NCBI GenBank assembly: GCA_010093605.1
Contig: MU004181.1
Location: 2,634,215 to 2,698,214 of the forward strand
Direction: 5' to 3'
Length of the DNA: 64,000 bases
Origin: Lophium mytilinum
Lineage: Eukaryota; Ascomycota; Dothideomycetes; Mytilinidiales; Mytilinidiaceae
The position numbers and the translations under genes were made by a program. How positions within the stretch are numbered: the stretch's first letter is position 1; each line of letters starts with the position of its first letter. This document shows positions 43,942 through 55,655 of the stretch, piece by piece. The notes beneath the pieces were generated by a model. The model saw only the letters and a program-made list of their open reading frames with translations. It was not told the DNA's origin and searched no databases.

Positions 43942-45808
43942 TCACTCGTCTGCATCCAGATTCCTCACCGCCGGCCTCGCAGGATCCCATCCTTTTTTCT
44001 TTGCATACTTGGCATTAATCACTTCAACGGGATCCATCTTCTCCAACTCCAGCACCGGCAGATAATTGCCCTTTAGCCTAGGCACATCACCACCATCAAA
44101 CACCCTCGCACTCGGCGTCCGATGCGCTGTGATCCCCACCCCAGCATCTTCAAGCCCTTGCTGAATACCGAGCGTCGGGTTCCCCTGCAAAGCCACAATC
44201 TCCAGCAACTGCCCAGCCAGCACCTCATCGATCTTGCGCTTGTGCCACACTTCCCATATATCGTCCATGATACCGCCTCGCCCCCATTTGCCCTTTGCTG
44301 GTATCCTCTTCTTCTCGCTTCTTTCTTCCATCTCGCCCTTCTCACCAACGTAGATCCAGTTTAGCGAGTCCTCATATCCTTTCTCCCTAACATTCGAGTC
44401 TTCGGCGTCTTCCGCTTTAGGAAAGACACAATCCCACAGCACTAACGGCGCATCATCTGCCATCAAATACTTCGGCTTGCACGGATTGGCAGCGACGTCC
44501 AGCAGCTGGCTGACTATCTCCGGGTTCTCGAACCCCTGGCCGACAAGGAATATGATCGCAACTAGCGAGCGTACTTGATGCCAAAGAAACGCAGACCCGT
44601 GTACCACGAATGCATACAGCTTCGGTTCCGGGCCTGCTGCCGACGATGACGAAGGAGGCAGCAGCGCAGGATGCGCCAGAAACCCGGGCTGGTCCACCTT
44701 CGCCACCTCCTCGATGTCTGCATGAAAGATTCTTCGCCGAAAATCTGTCAGCTGCTTGCTCGGATCCTGCTTGCAGAAATTCCGGAAATCGTGTAGGCCG
44801 ACGAGGCGCTGGCACGCTTCCCGCATCGCGTCGATGTCTAACCACCCTTCTCTCGAGGCAGGCGCATTGGGATTCGAGGGCGTGAGATACGACCCCGCGG
44901 CGCCGGGGACGGGCGCAAAGCACGGGTTCGTGAAGAAGTACTTATAGCGGCGCTCCTTGCAAGAGAAGCGCGCGGAGAAGTCTGGTGGTGGGTTGGGGCA
45001 CCAAGCCAGAACGCGGATGTCGTTGGGAAGAACGCGGTTGAGAACTTGCACGTAGGGGAATTCATCGGCGATGGGGTCAAATGCGGGTTCTTGGATTCCT
45101 TGCTCTGGTGACTGCACTCCGTCGTTGGCCTTTGGCGTAGCTTCGGTGTCTGCTGCGGAGGAACTCCTGGTCTCCTGCGCCTGAGACCGTGGAGCTCGCT
45201 GGTTGCTCCGTACGCGTATGCCTATGACCTGCCCGAACGCGCTCACGCCCCTATCCGTCCGGCCGCATTTTGAGTACTCGCATCCTTCCCAATTGACCTG
45301 CGCCTCTTCTCTTAGCTTCCTCCGTGGTCTCGAAGGGGTTTCCTCTGGTAAATCTAGAGGCGCTCTTTCCGGTGGAAATATCAATTTGGTCTTGACCAAT
45401 GCCTTCCATAGCTCCTCTTCTATTGTAGGTAGCGGTGTGGGATTGTTCGCATGATGCTCGAAGCCATTGTAGGCCTGGCCTAGATACGCAAATTTGAGAG
45501 CTATGAGGCGCGTATTGTATTTGGATGGGTCGAACACTTTGGGCGGAGGCTTAGGATCGGTATTCTGGGGTTTTGGAGGAGACTCAGCGGCTGCAATGGG
45601 ACGTTCATTGGCGAAAGTGGTAGGCTGTTGGGCTAATTTTGGAGCATATCTGAGATAGAATCAGAATGACGCCGATTCGAAGTTCAAGAGCGTAAACATA
45701 CCTCGCGTTCTGCTCCCTCAGCTTGTTCTCGAGTTCCGTGACGCGTTGGATAAGCTCCGGAGCGCTCCAAGCTGAATAATCTACAAGTTTCTGCTCGTCA
45801 TCCATCAT
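43942..45808 (-). CDS. DEG1: tRNA pseudouridine(38/39) synthase, Deg1/Pus3
   Basis: Two exons, 45808-45702 and 45649-43942 (52-bp intron, donor GTATGT), give 604 residues from MMDDEQKLVDYSAW. A short coiled coil (LIQRVTELENKLREQNAR) is followed by a proline linker and the TruA-like catalytic core: YNTRLIALKFAYLGQAYNGF, the active-site Asp in CGRTDRGVSAFGQVI, RVLPNDIRVLAWCP, RYKYFF, and ALWHQ-like SAFLWHQVRSLVAIIFLVGQ. It isomerises U38/U39 in the anticodon stem. It is longer than yeast Deg1 because of loops around residues 110-180 and 430-480. An upstream in-frame ATG at 45922 would add a 38-residue basic, Ser/Arg-rich leader (see findings). The 3' end converges with the transporter 130 bp away. 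Confidence 0.95.
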
Positions 45809-45922
45809 GAAGTGCACCTTTTTTATGCTAGAAGATATCCAACGCTGTGAAAAACGGGACGAAAAGCTAGCATTGACAGTAGCTTGAAGTAAGTATCTTC
45901 GACTTGATAGGCTGCATGCCAT

Positions 45923-46652
45923 CAACCCTGATTATCGAGTTCCCACGCGTGAAAAGCATTCGCGAAGACCCTGAACGGTCTAAATTTCGTGTCATTCGCG
46001 CCAAGATCTTTGCACGTGACAGTACCTAGATCAAAAGAGGCAGGTCTCGGCACATTTTGGCAGGCCTGGAAGTGTCGAGCACAGAGGTGGGACAGAGCAG
46101 TTTATAGATTTTCTTCCCGACATAGGCTAAGCGAGACGATAACTAAGTATCACGTGATCCTGGATATCTTGGTTTGGCGTGCTGCTCTTCGTAACTACAA
46201 CTAAATCCACCCCTTTCAATTTGTCCTCTTTTCTTGTTTTATGGGCTCGAATTCATCGATCGCTTGTCTGTAATACGTTTCCACTTTCCGAGACTCAGCA
46301 GCAGGTGCTCCATTGTACTGTATAGAACTACCATCCTTCTATCCGTGTCATGGTTTCCCTTATGGGAACATCAAACTCAAATCCTGGAGGATCATGTGCA
46401 ATCGAATTTGTAGCAAATGGACCTGCGGCATTTTCGACAAGACTCATGATGTTCTTGGATTACCGTGATGAAACCTGTGCTATATTGATATCACTACAAA
46501 TCTTCGGATTAGGTTACCAGGGCTACATCCGATATGCCGCTCCCCGTTGAGCATGACAGGAACAACTGCTTCACTAGGCTTGTGTATCTTCACCCTAGGT
46601 ATATAGCGTACCGCGCCTCAATCTTTTCATCTCCAAAAGCAACTCAGAAACC
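45923..46652. other. intergenic, divergent promoter region
   Basis: About 0.7 kb between DEG1 and the LysM gene, which diverge. Two CACGTG E-box hexamers (46013-46018 and 46151-46156) lie here, bindable by bHLH factors in principle. A short AT-richer part at 46200-46520 has no coding signal. Confidence 0.45.
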
Positions 46653-47312
46653 ATGTTCGTCCTTTTCATCCTTGTCATCCTCGCAGCAGCCTGCCTCGCA
46701 GACCCTCGTCTCTACCAACGAGACGATCCTCCTCCCACTCCAACAGCAACATTCACTAGCTCCGCCAATGCAGCCGTCACTGTCGTCCCAGCCATCCCCT
46801 CTCCCACCCAACCTGGCTTAACCGGCTCTTGTATGCCTGCCCCAAGCCGCCCTCTGTCCCGCATCCGCGCATCCACTCCTGACTAATACCCTACCGCAGG
46901 CATTTCCTTCTACAAAGTCCAAACCTCTGACACCTGCCTCTCCATCGCGGCCCGCAACGACATCAGCTTTGCAGAGTTCTACTTCTGGAATCCTTCCGTG
47001 GGGGTAGACTGCAGTGGCATTGTTGCCGGATACTGGGTCTGCGTTGCCGTAGATACTGAGACGCCACCATCTACCACCCCTACACCAACGCCAACTGTTG
47101 TTCCTGCGCCGGCACCGACACAGCCTGGTCTGATTGCAAGTTGTAATAGTTTCTACAAGGTTGCGCGGAACGATACGTGCATAAGCATTGTAGCGAACTT
47201 TGGGAATAAGTTCACGGTTGAGGCGTTTGAGGCGTGGAATCCGTCGGTTGGCGCGGATTGCACGAATATGTGGTTCGACTATTGGGTTTGTGTAGGTGTG
47301 GCTGGGGGCTGA
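46653..47312 (+). CDS. small secreted protein with two LysM domains
   Basis: Two exons, 46653-46830 and 46900-47312 (69-bp intron, branch GACTAATAC). The product has 196 residues. A signal peptide (MFVLFILVILAAACLADP) precedes a Pro/Thr-rich spacer. LysM 1 runs from about SFYKVQTSDTCLSIAARN to GYWVCVAV and LysM 2 from SFYKVARNDTCISIVANF to DYWVCVGV, joined by a TPTPTPT linker. Each has the fungal-type Cys pairs (DTC, CSG or CTN, WVC). LysM proteins bind chitin; secreted fungal ones can shield hyphae or hide chitin oligomers from plant immunity (Ecp6/Slp1 type). With no enzyme domain or GPI tail, an effector-like or wall-binding role is likely, not proven. Confidence 0.92.
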
Positions 47313-47480
47313 GATTGTACTTTACATAGTACTGAGCAGTGAATTGGCCGAGAATAGTGTTCCTTTTCTGCGTGCACTAGGACCAGGTAGAGGCGAACTG
47401 CACATCATATCACAATGAAGCTTCGTCAAGTAATTGTGTTTTATGACATTGATTTGGACCGGGGCTCGTATAGGCACGAT

Positions 47481-48317
47481 TTAGCACCTCTCCATACTTC
47501 TTCGAGAATCTGCCGTCTTGGTAGGAGAGTCTGTGGTGATTGTCAGGATCTCGTTCATCGAAAGTTTCTTGTCGCGTGGTGTACGTACGGGAAATACGAC
47601 GACTACATCCTCCTCTCCTTCGACGACAATGGCAAGATAGAATCTAACCTCAAATCCCTTGAAGGCCTCGTGGATGAATATGTCTTGAATCGAAGTCGTG
47701 GGTATGAACCGAGTGGTAGCCGTAGATAAGTATGTCGGCGAAGACGTCGAAGTCTGGATCCCCAATCCTCTTAAGACAAGTAGTGATTCTTCTAAACACG
47801 AAGCGATGTCAGCAGTGTCATTGCAATTCATGGCTTGCAAACGGCAAATATGGGTAGAAGAAACAGGTTGCTTCAAGGGTTTCCCACATGGATCGGAAAA
47901 ATGCCGCATACCAGTATATCCCCTTCGAAAAACACCCCACAGCACAGCAAGTGCACCTGGAACGAGCCAAATCCACGGTATTCTCTGTACTAGTCCATTC
48001 GCACCTACGCCCAAGCTGCTGTCCAAGACCCACGCATCTAGCACTGGAGGGTGTATTATAGCCCCTCCGATTGTGTCACTAGGAAGCTTCGCCCAAAGAA
48101 GCCCTAAAGCCAGTACTCCTAGGAATATTCGCAGGAGGAGGGATAACAAGGAGAAGAGACGCGCGGCAAGGGTACGCGGAATCGGGCGCGTCGATACGGA
48201 GAAAGATACTGTTGTCGAAGTGGGACGGTAAGTCGTGAGGGTCTGCTGTGGTGGCGAGGTGAAGTGTGCGAGTATGGTGAGAGGATCGAGGGTAAGGAGG
48301 GCGGATAGGGTGGGCAT
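47481..48317 (-). CDS. GPI15: GPI-GlcNAc transferase subunit PIG-H/Gpi15
   Basis: Two exons, 48317-47912 and 47791-47481. The 120-bp intron (GTATGC, branch CTGAC, TTTAG) is a multiple of three without a stop, so unspliced RNA would also be translatable. Spliced, it codes 238 residues from MPTLSALLTLDPL. Two close hydrophobic segments (LLRIFLGVLALGLLWAKL and RIPWIWLVPGALAVLWGVF) form a membrane hairpin, then comes the PIG-H domain: ESLLVLRGLGIQTS, RFIPTTSIQDIFIHEAFKGF, RFYLAIVVEGEEDVVVVFP. PIG-H is a noncatalytic subunit of the ER complex that starts GPI-anchor synthesis by moving GlcNAc to phosphatidylinositol. An extended frame upstream to 48386 lacks an ATG. Confidence 0.9.
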   Translation of the reverse strand: MPTLSALLTLDPLTILAHFTSPPQQTLTTYRPTSTTVSFSVSTRPIPRTLAARLFSLLSLLLRIFLGVLALGLLWAKLPSDTIGGAIIHPPVLDAWVLDSSLGVGANGLVQRIPWIWLVPGALAVLWGVFRRGYTGMRHFSDPCGKPLKQPVSSTHICRLQAMNCNDTADIASCLEESLLVLRGLGIQTSTSSPTYLSTATTRFIPTTSIQDIFIHEAFKGFEVRFYLAIVVEGEEDVVVVFPVRTPRDKKLSMNEILTITTDSPTKTADSRRSMERC

Positions 48318-48582
48318 TGCGGAGGATTCGAGGGTATTGAGAGGTTCAAAGACGCGGTACGAAGAGCAACAAATGAGTGAAGTCACTCATGATATTTGAA
48401 GGTGTCAGGGTAGCTAGTGATCACGATTGCGGGGGCCTGCAATAGATCTGGAGAGTGGTGTGGTGTTGATGGACGCTCGTCCTAAACATTCAGCCCTAAA
48501 GGTGGCCCAAGCTCCAGATTTCACTGCAGCTATAACTCAACCTCGTCTTTAAAACTCCAAATCTAACCCTCACCTCTCCAAG

Positions 48583-49314
48583 ATGTCTCCATCGACTCCA
48601 CCCGCTACCTCCACCGTAGCTCCTATCGCAAAGGCCAAGTCACGCTCCCGCTCACCACCTCCACCCCGCAAATCCACCTCTCCCCCACCCCGACGCCGCT
48701 CTCGCAGCCCACCCCGCCGCCCACGCAACAACAACAACGCCTCGGGCTTCCGCTGGAAGCAAGCCCGCCGCGATGACGATGACACCCGTAGCGACGACCG
48801 GCAGCTAAACCGCGGCTATCGCCAAGAGCGCAACGAGAGGGACGGGCGGGACGGAGGGCGGCGAGACGATAGAGGCGGAGACAGAGGCGGAGACAGAGAC
48901 CGGGAACGATTTGGGGGACGGCGAGACGAGCGGGATCGGGATGGCAACAGGGACAGGAACGTCCACAGCGACAGGCGACGGGACGACCGCCCCCACCGCG
49001 AGCGCGACCCAGAGCGCCCCTCCAAGTCGAAGGAGAAGAAGGAGAAGCCCGCGCCCGTAGCAGTAGGCGGCGGCGAGCCCATGATCATTGTGACGGTCAA
49101 TGACCGGCTGGGTACGAAGGCGCAGATCCCGTGTCTCGCGTCCGACCCCGTGCGCGTGTTCAAGGCGATGGTGGCGGCGCGGATTGGGCGGCCAGCGCAT
49201 GAGATTATGTTGAAGAGGCAGGGGGAGAGGCCTTTCAAGGATCAGTTGACGCTCGAGGATTATGGGGTTAGCAATGGGGTGCAGTTGGATTTGGAGCTGG
49301 ATACGGGGGATTAG
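48583..49314 (+). CDS. HUB1: RS/RD-rich protein ending in a HUB1 (UBL5) ubiquitin-like domain
   Basis: 243 residues, one exon. Residues 1-50 are SR/RSP-rich (AKSRSRSPPPPRKSTSPPPR), about 65-155 are Arg/Asp-rich, then a Lys/Glu patch. From about 166 to the end is a Hub1 domain: MIIVTVNDRLGTKAQIPCLA, SDPVRVFKAMVAARIG, EIMLKRQGERPFKDQLTLED, YGVSNGVQLDLEL. Hub1 is normally a free 73-residue protein that binds HIND motifs in spliceosome proteins (Snu66, Prp38) without conjugation. Here it is fused to a long basic splicing-factor-like tail, and the usual C-terminal YYL-type end is replaced by ELDTGD. No diglycine is present. Role in pre-mRNA splicing is likely by family. The fusion frame is uninterrupted. 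It diverges from GPI15 (265 bp). Confidence 0.9.
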   Translation: MSPSTPPATSTVAPIAKAKSRSRSPPPPRKSTSPPPRRRSRSPPRRPRNNNNASGFRWKQARRDDDDTRSDDRQLNRGYRQERNERDGRDGGRRDDRGGDRGGDRDRERFGGRRDERDRDGNRDRNVHSDRRRDDRPHRERDPERPSKSKEKKEKPAPVAVGGGEPMIIVTVNDRLGTKAQIPCLASDPVRVFKAMVAARIGRPAHEIMLKRQGERPFKDQLTLEDYGVSNGVQLDLELDTGD

Positions 49315-49968
49315 GGGCTGGTGATGGAAACGTAGGGATGGGGAGAGCGAGGGGGTTCGGGGATGCATGCTGCGACTTGCACGTCTTTCAGAGTGGAAGG
49401 CAGGGCTTGGAGATTCCTACTGGAGATTCTCGAGCTGGTTGAATCGACGAGTATGCGGCTTAGGAGGGTGGGACTCTTGAGATGTTCCAACGTTGCCCCA
49501 ATACTGCATGGAGCATCAATCTGCACAATACCAAAATTCTCATTACGAAAGTTACTTAAGAAACACACAATCATCAAAAGTCATCCGTATGGATCATCTC
49601 CGTTGATTTTGATTATCTTCTGCCTATGCTTCATATTCAGCAAACACCACGCCTCGCACGTGCTGGACACCTTGCGAGTAGCCCCTCGTACATATTTCCC
49701 ATTTTGAACGTGCAAGACTCGCCCAAACATGCAGTATCCTTGTAGTCACGAATGCACTTATAAAAGCCCCCAAATATTACCAAATCCACTGAGATAAAGA
49801 CGAACACCGTTGCCAAACGCCGGCCCATCAAAAGGAGAGAAATCTGAATGAGTGAAATGTGGGTCTCAGCCAGATTACCAGGTTCCGAGAAATTGATTCC
49901 GGCCCCCGAATACAAGGAGCGGGAACGGTTGTTCCCGATTTATGCAAGTGACAATAATGTGGACACGA
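49315..49968. other. intergenic between convergent genes
   Basis: About 0.65 kb between the ends of HUB1 and the csmA-like gene. Small open frames only; nothing recognised. Confidence 0.5.
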
Positions 49969-52900
49969 TCAAACTCCACTAGCAAGTAGCGATTCGACGG
50001 CATGGCTGATGAATGCACGTTTCGGGGTCAGATCCACATTGAATCTAGTTTAAGTGTTAGTAAACTAATACGAGACTAAGGACTAATGGAAAGACTTACC
50101 TCCGCTCCAGCTCATTCTTTACATATTTCTTTGTAACCTGCATCAGGTCCGCGTTGGATAGGATTACCCGGATCTCTGCGAGAATCAGGTCGTCCGCCGG
50201 GAGATTCAGATCCGCCATCTCCATATCCGAATACCCAAGCCCGCTAGGTGCAAGGCTCATTCGCGAATTGTTTCCAAACCTCGGCAGGTCTAGTTGCGAC
50301 ATTGGCCTCGACGGCGGGTACCCGTAGTCTGAACCAGCAACCGAGCCAGGACCCGGCATGAAGCGCTTCGTGCCATAAGAGATACCGGACACCTGCGATG
50401 CGTCGTCACGCATAGTGTGCGCTTCCCACAGATCGGCCTGATATTCTTCCCACTTTTTGTGAGGAATCGAGGTGGGGTCGAACTTGCCCTCGTCAGTGAT
50501 GACTATCTTCTGGCCCTTCTCACCAGTGACAACACGGGTGTTGCCCCAAGAGAAATCGTCCATGTGCCAGAAAGCGTAAAGGGGAAGACCACAGGCGAAA
50601 ACCGGTGTTGCGAGGACGTAGATGAGCATCCAGCCTACCATCTCCCATTTACGTCGTATGATGAAAATGATAGCTTGTAGACCGTAGATAGCGCCGAGCA
50701 GGATGAAGGCTGTAACAGGAATGACGTCTGGATTGTGGATTACCAAATAGATGAGGTAAGCGATGTAACCAACAATAACAGGCTGGACAATGGTGGACAG
50801 AAGATCGATGAAGACAATGAAGCGCATACTGAAACAACAGAATCCGCAAAGCTGTTGCAAGGGGATAAGTTCGATGAGGTTGTGCACAGTCGAGTTGATC
50901 CAGCGACGACGCTGAGACATGAATACGGTCCAGCTATCCGGAGCCACGGTCCAAGCATGTGCTCGGAAGAGGTACTTTGTCTTGTACTTGGAGTGGTGTT
51001 TGAGAAGCAGAGTCGTAAGATATCGGTCCTCGCCAAGATGCAACAGATTCTTCATGTGAAGGGTGTCGACACGAATCTCCGAATACGCCTCGACGACTTC
51101 CTTGCTAACGAAGAGGGGTTTTCCGGTTTCGGCGGCGCGGATCCGATACATAGTAAAACAACCTGGAAGACAAGTGACGGACCCAAACAGACTCTCGAAA
51201 GCCTTGGTGAGATTGTGAGAGATATAGTATTCATAGACCTGCATCATGGTGACCAGGGACGATTTGGCATTGGTGAGAGATGTTTCACCACATATGCCAA
51301 TCAGCCGAGTATCGTGAAGGAATGACGCCACGAATCGAGTGGCCGAATCGGGCGCCACCACGGTATCAGCATCAATCTGAAGCAGGAACTCATAGAATGT
51401 GGGGTTGACTCCGATGATGTTGCGGATTTGATGGTGCATTTCGAGCTCCATGGGCGTCATGGGAAGATTGTAGTGGACTCGGTTCAAGAAGCGCATCAAA
51501 AGCATCTGAGAATCACGCTTGCCACGATTTCCAGGTTTGGATACTTCGGAAGGCTTTCCGACCTTGACGACAACCAGGAAAGGTACAATGTGTCCCTGGA
51601 CTTCGTATAGGCCGGAGTAGATTTTACCCATGTTGTGCTGTTTCATACCTTCACCTAAACTCTCGAAGCTGAGGGGTTCCGGGTCCATGGTTTCAGAAAC
51701 ACCAAGAATGTCCAACACGATGCGGGGAGTTGGCTTGTCGTTGCCTTGACCAATAATCATTCCATCGCAAATAATGACTAGAAGTTTGCGCTTGTCGTCA
51801 TACTTCATCCTGGCGGCTGAATCGATAGCACGACGTAGCGAGTCCTCGTCTTCGGTATATGCTGGGACAGTACAGATGATGAATTTGTCAAGATTTTCCG
51901 GCACATTCTTCTTTCCGAATTGAAGAGCTGCCAGAAATTTGAATCCGATAACACTGACGAGGAGAATCGAGATGGAAAGGAGAAGGTACTTTGCAAAGAG
52001 GCATTTGGCAGAGCTTCGCGTGTCCAGGTCTCCGACATAGAATAGGTTATCCAGGCACACCTTCATCCTGTTCTTTTCATCGACTGGCAGATCCATTGCT
52101 TCCCAGAGCTTCGTGACGTCGTTACCCGACCGCTGCTGGAACAGATCGATAACGGGCTGCGACATGAAATTGGTATCGACGTTGTGGGTGGCTTTACCAA
52201 CGGGGAACTCAGCTCTACGACCTCCTGGGATGTACGAAGTGAAATCGTAGACCTTGTTATACATGTAAGCGATGGAGTTTCCCTTCTTCGATAGAGTTTT
52301 CAGGTACGTAGGACTGAAACCAACTCTGCCCTTCATGTAGTTTGACTTTAGATATATCTGTTGCTCATACCACCAGTCCGGGCGAGAATCGTTGGTGGCC
52401 CATCGAAAGTCATGGTATTTTCCGTTGTTGTCAGTTGTGCTGATGAGGTTGTTAGAGTTTGTGTAGTTGTTGTTCTTATAGTTCAGTTGCACAGCTGGAT
52501 CTATTGTGCCATCGGCGCCGTCGCAGAGAGCAGAAACCTGGACAGGGAAGAGATTGGTCGCGTCGGTACCAGCGTACTTCTTGAGACTGGACTGTGGGAT
52601 GATTGATGGATAGTGGTGAGGCATAAATGCTCCGAGATCGTAGACAATACCACGCATAGCGATATAGGAGCTGTGGCCACCTTTCCCGTTGTATGATGTG
52701 AGTTCCGAGGTTGAATACACGTGCTGAGTCGGACAGATCAGTTCGGGAAAACCAATCATAAAGAACACAACCAGAGCACAACTGAGCCAGATAAGAAAGT
52801 TGATGGCAACCTTCTCGCGCCATGCAGTTCGGACATCGGGGCGCTTCATCCTGCCAATCCACTTGACGAGGATGTCGGGGATCCACCAGGTCAATAACCA

Positions 52901-55655
52901 GACAACGAACATCCAGCGCTTGCGGCTACCAGATGTTGGGACCACATCGACTTCTTCGAGCTCTTTGTCTTGCACTTTTTCATCTATTTCTTTCCGGGTT
53001 TCGAGATCACGGAACATGTCGCCGCCATTTGTGATCCCGGATGGCGCTTCCGATCGAGCATCAACGTCGTGACTACCAAAGTAGTTTCCACCTTTGTCGT
53101 CGTGATAAAAAGCGCCGGGCGAGTTGGCGTTCGAGTTCAAGAGACGGACTCGAGAGTCACCAAATCCTCTAGCAGCATCTCCTGGAGTAAGGAGGCCCTC
53201 TCCGTCGTCAGTCGATACCGCACGTGCAGGTAAGGTAATGTCATCGATATTAGCGATTTCCAGCCAGCATCTCTCGCTCAAGAAAACGCCTGTGGATCCT
53301 GCCCTGGCTTCATTGTCGCGCCATGGCTTGGAGTCTAGGATCATCTCAGCTCTTTCACGCTCGCTGCCTACTACTGTGTCACCTTCGGTGAACCCGAGGA
53401 ACTCAGCAAACGGAAGGAAGACGCTGAAGTCGGCGTTTCGTAGTCGCTGACTTATTTCGGCGATACCTAGCGTTTGGACTTGGGTTCGTACACATTTACT
53501 GTCAAATTGATTCGCGATTCGGCGGTCGTTTGGCTTCAAGCAAAAAACGAAATAGGAGTTGACTCCACTGGCACCGAGTGACTTCGTGATGTTGTTGAGG
53601 GAGGACAAGAACTGCGCGGCGGCGCCTTGTTGTTTGCCGGCAGTCTCTCCGCCTTTCGGATTGCTGATAATGCTCTTCGAATCATGGTCCGACGTTTCTT
53701 CGTCAAATGGCAACGCTTTTCGTGTATTCCGTCGTTCTGGTCGACCGCCTTTTCGCGCTGCCATGCTAGGCTTCCTCATAGGTTTAGAGCTAACAGATGC
53801 TTGCACGATCGCAGACTTTTCCTTTGGATGGGTGACCGTCTTAAGAGCATCCTGGCCGAACAGCGTACGGACGAAGTCAGTCTGGGTGGAATTGATGAGG
53901 TTCATCAAATCTCCAGAAATAACTTCTCCGTTTTCCTCGAGCAATCCTTCTATCGAGTAATCAACATCTCCAGCGAAGTGTCGTACTGTGAAACTCGCGG
54001 CGTTATTCTTGGTAGGGAAGTTACTGCCTGGTAGGACGGCTGTGAGGCTGCCTGCAACAATGGACTTATTTTTCCCGTCGAAACGCTTGTGGAGCGACTC
54101 CAGGAATGACACATCCGTTTTGCCGCGGCGCATCTGGTCATCCAAGATGCCAAGTAAGCCGTTTCCGGGCTTGAGCAATCCTCTGACCGTTTCCGTGTTG
54201 TCGAAGTATTCAGTCATCGGGACGTTAATATCTTCCGCTTCCATATCTTCGGCCTTGCGTCCAAAGAAGCTCTGTAAACAGAAATTGAAGTGCGACTCGG
54301 CAGCGGCGTTGTTAAGGAGTTGATCCAGGGTTGATCCGGTGGCGGATACTTGGGCGAAGCCAGGGAAATCGACAATGGATACGGTGTTGGCAACAGTTTC
54401 CTCCACGGCGCAGGTCCTCAAATTGATTTGTTCGATGACATAGGCGACAAGCAAAGAGTACAGCGTTCGGGCGAGCTCGTCGGCGTTACTGCGTGCACCG
54501 CGGGGGTCGAGCATGACAGTTACACGCTCCCGATACAGAGTCTTCGTCTTATATCCAAGACTTTGCTCCAGAGCTTGCGCGCTTACGCCGAGGAATGCAG
54601 CTACTAGATTCAACGTGTCCTTGTTCTTAACGGTGGTGACATCCTCTCCTCCCTCATGCGAGTAGCCGCCGCTGTCCCCACCAGCAGGCGTTGTAGATTG
54701 ACTCTTGACGAATTCCAATTGTCCGATGTGAAGGATACTGGCCAAGACTTGACAAATCTCAGCAATTTCCATACGGCCAAATTCAAGTTTCCTCAGCGCT
54801 GTTTTGAAGTGGTGAAATCCTCCATGGTCGTCAATGCCCACTTTCAGCTGGGTCGGGTGGCCGAGATATCGCCAACGCTTCTGTCCACCAGTCATGGACG
54901 ATCTGGTGCCCGCTTCGGTCGCTACACTTCCACCGGAGTCAAGCCCCAGGTGAGCCTTTTCAGCGGCGCTGGTTCCGGCAAGAAGATAGTAGAGGATGTG
55001 GAAGTTTCGCTCTCCCGTGGGAACCGAAGCGACACGACTCCTCTCAAGTCTGTGGTCCATGATCTTCCCGCCGAGCAATGTGGGACGCATAGAGGTGGAT
55101 GTTTCATATTGCAGTTCGAATAGGAGACCTGATTTCGAGGCCCGTGGGGTTGTGAGCGATTTGGTAGTTGTGAGGGTATCGAAGACAAAAGCAGCATACG
55201 ACAACTTGCTCGACAGAGGCGTCGAGGAATAGTTGAGCAACGCTGTAAGAAGATGAGCGCGGACGGTAGTCTTGCCAGCACCTGATTCACCACTAATTGG
55301 TTGTCAGCTTTCGCAGGGGCAAAGTTGACCAATTACACTATACTCACAGGAAAACGACAGCTTGGCTTTCAGAACGATGACCCAGCCGAGTCCATGCCCG
55401 GAGAGCAAGTTCTTCAGCCGCGGCCATTGCACTGCCCTCCTTCGCTCCATCTGGGCCCAGTGACGAGTCTGTGTAGGTATTCAGGGCGATTATGGCGTGC
55501 GACGAAAGATTGGCGACGGGTAGATGTGCATGGAAGCGGCTCGCAAGGTGGGCCGTCAAGTGGGTGTCGGATTGTAGATGTGGTGGGAGTGCGGGCAGCG
55601 AAGGCTGCGCATATTGAGGCATGTTGCCGCCCGTTAGGGGCTGCTGGTGTGCCAT
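49969..55655 (-). CDS. csmA: chitin synthase with myosin motor-like domain, class V (CsmA/ChsV)
   Basis: Three exons: 55655-55348, 55292-50100 and 50044-49969 (two 55-bp introns), 1858 residues. The first intron sits just before the P-loop; splicing gives [11 protein letters not shown] near residue 104, so the myosin-like domain (about 1-850) keeps its ATP site. Then follow membrane helices from [19 protein letters not shown] (about 894), a cytochrome-b5-like piece ([20 protein letters not shown]), and the GT2 core: [21 protein letters not shown] (about 1410), [13 protein letters not shown] and [13 protein letters not shown] (about 1562). The tail is a DEK-like C-terminal domain completed only by the last small exon ([20 protein letters not shown]). 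The enzyme makes chitin at hyphal tips and septa. Confidence 0.96.
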
